A DNA stretch of 61,499 nucleotides from Nitrospira sp. (GTDB lineage: Bacteria; Nitrospirota; Nitrospiria; Nitrospirales; Nitrospiraceae), in contig VGXG01000009.1 in assembly GCA_016873395.1 (NCBI GenBank), forward strand, positions 1-61,499, given 5' to 3'. Numbering within the stretch: the first letter of the stretch is position 1; the number at the start of each line of letters is the position of its first letter. Below the pieces are notes generated by a model. It did not search any database. It saw only the letters and a list, made by a program, of their open reading frames with translations, and was not told the origin of the DNA. Below are positions 56,699-61,499 of this stretch, piece by piece. The position numbers were made by a program, and so were the translations under genes.

Positions 56699-58562
56699 CC
56701 TGATCGGAGCCCTGCGCCACAAGCACCTGACCCCGGCCATTGTCTTCCTGACTTCACGCCGCGCCTGCGACGACGCCATGCAGGCCTTCCAGCGGAGCCA
56801 GACCAATCTGCCGCCGGCCAGGCAACAGGCGATCGCGTCGGTCCTGGGGCAGCTCGTCGAGCAATACCCCAGCATCGCCGAGCATCCCCTCCTGCCGGTC
56901 GTCCAGCGGGTCGGGGTGGCGGCCCACCATGCGGGGCACCTGCCCTCCTGGAAGATCGCCATTGAGGAGCTGATGCGGCAGGGCTGTCTGGATGCGGTCT
57001 TCGCCACCACCACCCTGGCGGCCGGCGTGGACTTTCCCGCCCGGACCGTGGTGGTAACCCAATCGAGCGTCCGCAAGACCAGAGACTTTACCGACCTCAC
57101 GATCGGGGAAATTCAGCAACTCGCCGGCCGGGCCGGCCGCCGGGGCAAAGATTTAGTCGGCTTCGCGGTGGTGACTCCCTCGCCCTACATCGACCTGGGC
57201 GTGATCACGAAAGGCCTCACCGGGCAGCCGGAGCCGATCGACAGCCAGTTCGTGATTTCCTACCCTATGGTGCTGAACCTGCTCAAGGCGCATCCGCTGG
57301 ACCAGATCCAAGCGATCCTGGCGAGGAGCTTTGCGCAGTTCCAGCTCAACCGCCGCGCCGAGCAGTTGGAATGCAAGCTGGATCAACTCCACGTGCAGAT
57401 GGAGCCCTACGGACCCCGCGTCTGCACGGACTGGATCACCCAGTGGCAGGTCTTCGACCATGCGCGCAAACAGAAGGCCTCTCGCGTGCACACCCGCCAG
57501 GCGGGGGGTACCCGCCTGGCGGGTCCAGGGCGCCGCGAGCCGCCTGAACTGGCCGCCCGCCTGCACTTCCTGACGCCGGGCCGCGTGATCGGCTTGTCGA
57601 AAGGGCGCGGGGTCGTGCTCCGGCAATACAGAAGTAAAGGGCAGCGGAGCCCGACGGTGACCGTCTTGCGCCCCGGCGGCGCCGTGACCGAGTGTCCCGC
57701 CGCAAGCGTCACGCAAATCTTTGACCGGATCTTCGAGGTCGAAGAAACTCCGGCCTATCCCTGGTGCACCGGCCAGAGCCTCGACAGCTTGACCCATCAG
57801 GTCTCGGAACTGCCCGTTCGAATGCCCGTCCTGCCTATCCTCGTGCAGGAAGAGCCGGAGGAAAGCGAGATCGTCCAGACCCTGACCGATGAGTTTCCAT
57901 GCCCAACCTGCCCCTCGCGCCCGGCCTGCCAGAAAGACCACGCGGCTGCGCTGCGCCTGCGTCAGGAGGTCCACCGGAACCAGAAAACCATCCAGGCGCT
58001 CCACACCGGCCTGTGGCACCGGTTTCAGAAACGCGCCGAAGTGCTCCAGCAACGGGGCTACCTCACGCCGACCTGCCGCCTGACCGACGTGGGGGAATGG
58101 GCGCGGTTGATCCGCATCGACCACTCGCTCCTGATCACGGAGCTGATCCGGGCGGACGCGTTCAGCGGGGCCGAGCCGCAGATCCTGGCCGCCATCATGG
58201 CCAGCATCGCGCACGATGACGACCGGCCCGGGGCCTTCCCCCGCATGAGCCAGGGCCTGGCCTCCCTGCTGGGGCAGGTCCGCCAACTGGCCGAGTCGCT
58301 GGCTCCCGACGAGGACCCGCCCCTCTTGCGCGCCGATGTGGCCGCCTTGACGGAACGGTGGATCGGCGATCCTACCCTCACGTGGATCGGCCTCTGCCGT
58401 GTCACCACGATGGCGGAGGGGGACATCTATCGCCTCCTGGCTCGCACACTTGAATACCTGTCCCAGGTTTATCAGTTGCGGGAGACTCACCCGGGATTGG
58501 CAGACACGGCCAGCAAGGCAATCAAAGTCCTGCGGCGGGGGGTGCTTGAAGAATTGCCGTGA
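56673..58562 (+). CDS. C-terminal half of a Ski2-like helicase (separate gene)
   Basis: 629 aa from ATG 56673, overlapping the glgC end. It starts in the linker before RecA domain 2 ([20 protein letters not shown], then AIVFLTSRRACDDAMQAF, motif IV) and has motif V at ATTTLAAGVDFPARTVV (Ala111 on) and motif VI at LAGRAGRRG (150-158). The following ~470 residues hold the winged-helix and ratchet-type region of Ski2/Mtr4 helicases and a Cys cluster CPTCPSRPAC (410-419) with His423. There is no Walker A. The matching N-terminal half lies downstream, at 58662. Confidence 0.85.
   Translation: MPPSIHPVDLIGALRHKHLTPAIVFLTSRRACDDAMQAFQRSQTNLPPARQQAIASVLGQLVEQYPSIAEHPLLPVVQRVGVAAHHAGHLPSWKIAIEELMRQGCLDAVFATTTLAAGVDFPARTVVVTQSSVRKTRDFTDLTIGEIQQLAGRAGRRGKDLVGFAVVTPSPYIDLGVITKGLTGQPEPIDSQFVISYPMVLNLLKAHPLDQIQAILARSFAQFQLNRRAEQLECKLDQLHVQMEPYGPRVCTDWITQWQVFDHARKQKASRVHTRQAGGTRLAGPGRREPPELAARLHFLTPGRVIGLSKGRGVVLRQYRSKGQRSPTVTVLRPGGAVTECPAASVTQIFDRIFEVEETPAYPWCTGQSLDSLTHQVSELPVRMPVLPILVQEEPEESEIVQTLTDEFPCPTCPSRPACQKDHAAALRLRQEVHRNQKTIQALHTGLWHRFQKRAEVLQQRGYLTPTCRLTDVGEWARLIRIDHSLLITELIRADAFSGAEPQILAAIMASIAHDDDRPGAFPRMSQGLASLLGQVRQLAESLAPDEDPPLLRADVAALTERWIGDPTLTWIGLCRVTTMAEGDIYRLLARTLEYLSQVYQLRETHPGLADTASKAIKVLRRGVLEELP
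57492..57524. repeat. Palindrome inside the helicase coding sequence
   Basis: ACCCGCCAGGCGGG (57492-57505), five bases, then its exact complement CCCGCCTGGCGGGT (57511-57524). It is in frame and adds residues such as TRQAGGTRLAGPGRREP. Within each arm CCCGCC/GGCGGG is again self-complementary. Confidence 0.7.
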
Positions 58563-58566
58563 TGAG

Positions 58567-58652
58567 AAAAATAGCTGACAAGCCTGCAAGTGACCAAGTT
58601 AACATCTGGACCCTGTCAACTTGCGACTTGTTACTTGCCAGCTTGTCACTGC
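58567..58652. repeat. Word palindrome (CTGACAAGCCTGCAAGTG words)
   Basis: Left arm AGCTGACAAGCCTGCAAGTG, ACCAAGTT; right arm AACTTGCGACTTGTTACTTG, CCAGCTTGTCA. It separates the two helicase halves. Confidence 0.65.
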
Positions 58653-58661
58653 TGGTACTCG

Positions 58662-59726
58662 ATGACCACTGACGAACTCGAAAAATTACTCGCGGAGCAA
58701 CCGGTGAGTCGGCTGCACCGGCTCGCTCACGGGCGGGTTTACCGGCATTTCCGGCTAGGGAAGCGCCGTTTGATCGAAACCTTGCTCCGCTGCACGCCGG
58801 AGCAGCGGTCGGGGTTGGAATCGGACCTGCAAGCGTTGATACAGGAAGAGTCCGGGACGCAGCAGCCGGCCCGCGAGCGGCAAAAACCGGCCATTTCACG
58901 GACCGGCCGGAGTGAGTGGTCACCGGCCAAACCGGCCAGTCCCGTTGAACCGGAACCGGCCGAATCGCCGGCCGATCTCACGGCGTTTCTGGAAGGGATC
59001 GGCGTACCGGAACCCAAGCCTTTTGTTCCCGACGCCTGGCAGGAGGAAGCCCTCGAAGCCCTGGCCGTAACGGACGTGGTCGTCAGCGTCCCGACCGGCA
59101 GCGGCAAGACCTATGTCGCGATCGAGGCGACGAAGCGAGCCATCGAGGCGGAGGAGACCGTCATCTACACATCCCCGCTCAAGGCCCTCTCGAACACCAA
59201 GTTCACGGAGTTCTCCCGCCTGTTCGGGGCGGACCAAGTGGGCATCCTGACCGGCGACCGGCGGGACAACGCGCAGGCGCCGCTGCTGATCATGACCACG
59301 GAAATTTTGCGAAACCTGCTCTATGATGCGGCGGGAGGGGAGATCGACGTGCGCCTCGATACCCTGGGGCTCGTCATCATGGACGAATCCCAATACATCG
59401 CCGACCCGGAGCGGGGGGTCGTCTGGGAGGAAACCATCGTCTTCTGTCCGACCCAGGCTCGGCTCCTGTTGCTCTCCGCCTCGATCGGCAACCCCCAGGA
59501 CATTGCCGACTGGCTGACCAGCATCAGGCCTACGCCCTGCCACCTGATCCGGCACCATCGCCGGTCCGTGCCCTTGCGGGCCGGCTATCTCCATCCGAGC
59601 GGAAAGCTGACCCCGCTCTTCCGCTCGGTGGGCATTCCGCGTGCTCCGCACAGCCCGCTCCACCCCGAGGCCAAGCGCCTCTTCGCGCAATATGAAGAGG
59701 AGACGCTCAGGCCGGGGTCGAGATGA
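58662..59726 (+). CDS. N-terminal half of a Ski2-like helicase (separate gene)
   Basis: 354 aa from ATG 58662 (MTTDELEKLLAEQPVSRLHR). An N-terminal helical region (1-125) precedes RecA domain 1: Q-motif-like FVPDAWQEEALEALAVTDVV, Walker A PTGSGKT (144-150), motif Ia YTSPLKALSNTKF, motif II DESQ (241-244, in place of DEVH) and motif III SAS (272-274). It ends in the interdomain linker (HPEAKRLFAQYEEETLRPGS), just where the other protein begins. ATP hydrolysis would need both chains together. Its stop is at 59726 with no long open frame beyond. Confidence 0.85.
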   Translation: MTTDELEKLLAEQPVSRLHRLAHGRVYRHFRLGKRRLIETLLRCTPEQRSGLESDLQALIQEESGTQQPARERQKPAISRTGRSEWSPAKPASPVEPEPAESPADLTAFLEGIGVPEPKPFVPDAWQEEALEALAVTDVVVSVPTGSGKTYVAIEATKRAIEAEETVIYTSPLKALSNTKFTEFSRLFGADQVGILTGDRRDNAQAPLLIMTTEILRNLLYDAAGGEIDVRLDTLGLVIMDESQYIADPERGVVWEETIVFCPTQARLLLLSASIGNPQDIADWLTSIRPTPCHLIRHHRRSVPLRAGYLHPSGKLTPLFRSVGIPRAPHSPLHPEAKRLFAQYEEETLRPGSR

Positions 59727-59779
59727 GCGACCGCTCGAAGAACCGAAGGGGACGCGGCCGGGGAACCTGAGCAGGTCGT

Positions 59780-60094
59780 TCACTTCGTAGTCTTCGTGGG
59801 TTTTCCCTCGGTCGTGGTGAGTTGTTCGACCTCCGCCCGGTCTATCGCGATTATCGCCAAGATGCGAGCCTTGTCTGAATCCTTTCCGCTGGTCGCAGCG
59901 ACCTGCACGGCCTGTTGGAACGTGACCTCCGCCCCGCTCCTGTCGCCTGCCTTAGCCTGCGCCAGTCCGATTTTCCCCAAGACCCATCCCTTCTCGTACG
60001 CAGCTTCCGTTGCCTCGTGTCTCGTCTCATCGGTGGCTCCTTTCTTCTCGCAACCGTGGATTATTCCACATGGGAGCCACTCTTCAAAATTCAA
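59780..60094 (-). pseudogene. TPR-like remnant
   Basis: A 104-codon frame whose middle reads EKGWVLGKIGLAQAKAGDRS, GAEVTFQQAVQVAATSGKDS, KARILAIIAIDRAEVEQL: one to two tetratricopeptide repeats of the kind found in larger repeat proteins. The first 30 codons look non-coding. Probably the 3' end of a lost gene. It might be expressed, but too few repeats remain for a stable fold. Confidence 0.55.
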
Positions 60095-60158
60095 TGGACT
60101 TCAGTATAACCTCTGTGCCCATCAGCTGCTTGCTATTCATTCTGCAGGAGAGTAACTT

Positions 60159-60785
60159 ATGCTGCCATACCTTATACGTGAGGCTTCTATGCCTCTCTTC
60201 CTTCTCGCGGCACTACTCACCGCTGCCTCTCCGTTCGTGAAACCGAGTGATACCAATGCGCAGAGCACCGATCCGGTAGTTGTTTCAGCCGATGCGGGAC
60301 GAATTCAGGCAAATAAGATTGGGTTAGAATCATGGGCTGTGTGTTTTACACCTTCCGAGGACTGTACGGGAGAGATTGTGAAAGTTCTGGAGGCTGCGCA
60401 TACGTCTATTTTGGTCCAAGCTTATTCTTTCACGTCAGCCCCAATTGCGAAGGCATTGGTTGATGCACATAAGCGCAATGTAAAAGTTGAAGTTATCCTG
60501 GATAGGAGTCAACGGACAGAGAAGTATTCATCAGCTGACTTCTTAGCTCATGCCGGAATACAAACTCTTATTGATACTGCTCATGCGATTGCACACAGTA
60601 AGGTTATGGTTATAGATAACAACACGGTCATAACCGGATCATTCAACTTTACAAGGAGCGCCCAGGAACGGAACGCAGAGAATCTTCTTGTTATACGAAA
60701 TAAGTCGTTGGCAGATCGCTATACGGAAAACTGGAACATTCATGCAGATCACTCTGGCCCGTATTTGGGAAGAGACGCGGAGTGA
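60159..60785 (+). CDS. Exported phospholipase-D-family nuclease (Nuc-like)
   Basis: 208 aa. AGGAG eight bases before ATG 60159 supports the start; ATG 60189 also has a ribosome site. The signal peptide (MPLFLLAALLTAASPFV) is followed by one PLD domain: ILVQAYSFTSAPIAKALVDA, VKVEVILDRSQRTEKYSSAD and the catalytic HSKVMVIDNNTVITGSFNFT (HxKxxxxD). It ends NAENLLVIRNKSLADRYTEN. Single-motif Nuc enzymes dimerise and cleave DNA or RNA in the periplasm. The gene is visibly more AT-rich than its surroundings, a sign of transfer. Confidence 0.9.
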   Translation: MLPYLIREASMPLFLLAALLTAASPFVKPSDTNAQSTDPVVVSADAGRIQANKIGLESWAVCFTPSEDCTGEIVKVLEAAHTSILVQAYSFTSAPIAKALVDAHKRNVKVEVILDRSQRTEKYSSADFLAHAGIQTLIDTAHAIAHSKVMVIDNNTVITGSFNFTRSAQERNAENLLVIRNKSLADRYTENWNIHADHSGPYLGRDAE

Positions 60786-61040
60786 TGAGAAGTCTGTGGA
60801 AAATGGTCAACGTTCGAGGCCCCAGGGCTGTCGGCGACGCGCAATAATGAAGAGGGCCCTATGCTAGGCCGAACGCTCGGAAAGGTCAATCCTTCGCATT
60901 AGCTACTGGCATAGCAAATAACACAAACAGTATGATTGTTTTCACCGCGGTCATTGAGGCCATCAAACGTGAGCTGTCTTCCCGTCGACCTTGATAGACC
61001 TGCCGATAGACGCCGCGCTCGACTCGGATTGGACGGGAGA
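60786..61040. other. Non-coding stretch
   Basis: No gene, RNA or repeat that I can support. It contains an AT-rich patch (60905-60945) and marks the return to high GC after the transferred nuclease gene. Confidence 0.3.
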
Positions 61041-61499
61041 TTATCGTGGCTGGCCAGCCGCCTCCGCTTGGCGCTGGTTATAGGTCGCCACACGCTGGCT
61101 GTACGCAGCGACACGCTTTTCATACTCCGCGAGGCGCTGGCTATACTCCGCAAGCACCTGCTGCTTGGGGCCAAGGCGCTGGAGATCCGTGTCGGCGGCT
61201 ATCTCCGCCCGCCGCTTATTAAGCGCTTGCTTCTCGTGATCGAGCGCACGTTTCTCCGCGTGCAACCACTCGTATTCCTTCGCCAGCTCCCTGCTCCGCA
61301 GGTCCGACCAGATCGACCGCTCCACTGGCTTGACCGGCTCAGCCTTCTCCCGACACCCGCCCTGCTGCGTGGCCGATGGCTCCTCCCACGTTCCGTAGCA
61401 GGTGGCCCGCACGATAGCCCATTCCGCCAGGGCGAGCACGGCCCGCTCGGGGTTGGCTGAGGACTCCGGGAAGGATGCGAGACCCACCCAGCGGACCTC
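61041..61499 (-). CDS. Coiled-coil protein of unknown function (5' end beyond window)
   Basis: The frame is open from the right edge; a GTG at 61487 exists, but the codons before it are also open (EVRW), so the gene probably begins outside. About 152 residues are visible. The segment ANPERAVLALAEWAIVRATC and a CREKAEP stretch precede a long coiled coil (EYEWLHAEKRALDHEKQALN, LAEYSQRLAEYEKRVAAYSQ). No family recognised; no signal sequence can be judged. Confidence 0.6.
   Translation of the reverse strand, partial: EVRWVGLASFPESSANPERAVLALAEWAIVRATCYGTWEEPSATQQGGCREKAEPVKPVERSIWSDLRSRELAKEYEWLHAEKRALDHEKQALNKRRAEIAADTDLQRLGPKQQVLAEYSQRLAEYEKRVAAYSQRVATYNQRQAEAAGQPR

Noticed and set aside
60899-61174. 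Minus-strand frame overlapping the coiled-coil gene
   Set aside because: Ser/Arg-rich shadow in another frame of the coiled-coil coding sequence; no ribosome site.

Overview
The window is a GC-rich, gene-dense bacterial chromosome segment with short operons, Shine-Dalgarno starts and sigma-70-type promoters. The gene families (parallel ThiS/MoaD/E1/JAMM sulfur-carrier genes, an HME-RND efflux operon, GlgC, DUF3386, HemW, many exported proteins of unknown function) and the dense intergenic hairpins fit a Nitrospira-like lineage (Nitrospirota). There is no rRNA or nitrite/ammonia oxidation gene here, so this assignment is an inference.

Layout. 1-2133: partial outer-membrane porin (off the left edge) divergent from a lipoprotein gene. 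2134-8282: repair and RNA genes on the minus strand (PolB-type exonuclease, GNAT, NUDIX hydrolase, mutY, Zn-ribbon protein, tRNA-Arg, tRNA-Pro, rdgB, rph); the two tRNA genes are embedded in a six-unit array of ~100-109-nt structured repeats. 8444-24625: metH, hemW, a CADD/TenA-like diiron-fold protein with an FGE-like lipoprotein, a CAX exchanger, a degenerate ClpS-like protein and many small unknown proteins. 24648-32911: histone-H1-like protein, solo AmmeMemoRadiSam radical SAM enzyme, DUF3386-DUF5069-heme-binding operon, a VapBC module at a rearrangement junction, a TPM-domain protein, a nucleotidyltransferase-fold protein and a flavin monooxygenase. 33088-38511: a sulfur-carrier cluster (ThiS-like carrier, cysteine synthase, E1, threonine-synthase-like enzyme, MoaD-like carrier, NIL protein, second E1, JAMM protease). 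39039-44453: small Zn proteins, MsbA-type ABC exporter, def, HEAT protein, Omp85-type barrel. 44624-50344: CzcCBA-type efflux. 50514-55218: polyamine ABC transporter. 55460-59726: glgC and a Ski2-like helicase split in two with its halves in swapped order. 59780-61499: TPR remnant, AT-richer PLD nuclease and a partial coiled-coil gene.

Working together: the sulfur cluster can plausibly make cysteine and perhaps homocysteine from protein thiocarboxylates; homocysteine would feed MetH. MutY, the NUDIX hydrolase and RdgB guard against damaged bases.

The most unusual features are (i) the permuted split helicase, (ii) the sulfur-carrier cluster whose two carriers both end in Gly-Gly-Arg beside a JAMM protease, (iii) the structured repeat array around the tRNA genes, and (iv) sixteen intergenic palindromes built from iterated short words, a different word set at different loci. 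Two MITE-like inverted-repeat elements and several apparently leaderless promoters are also present.
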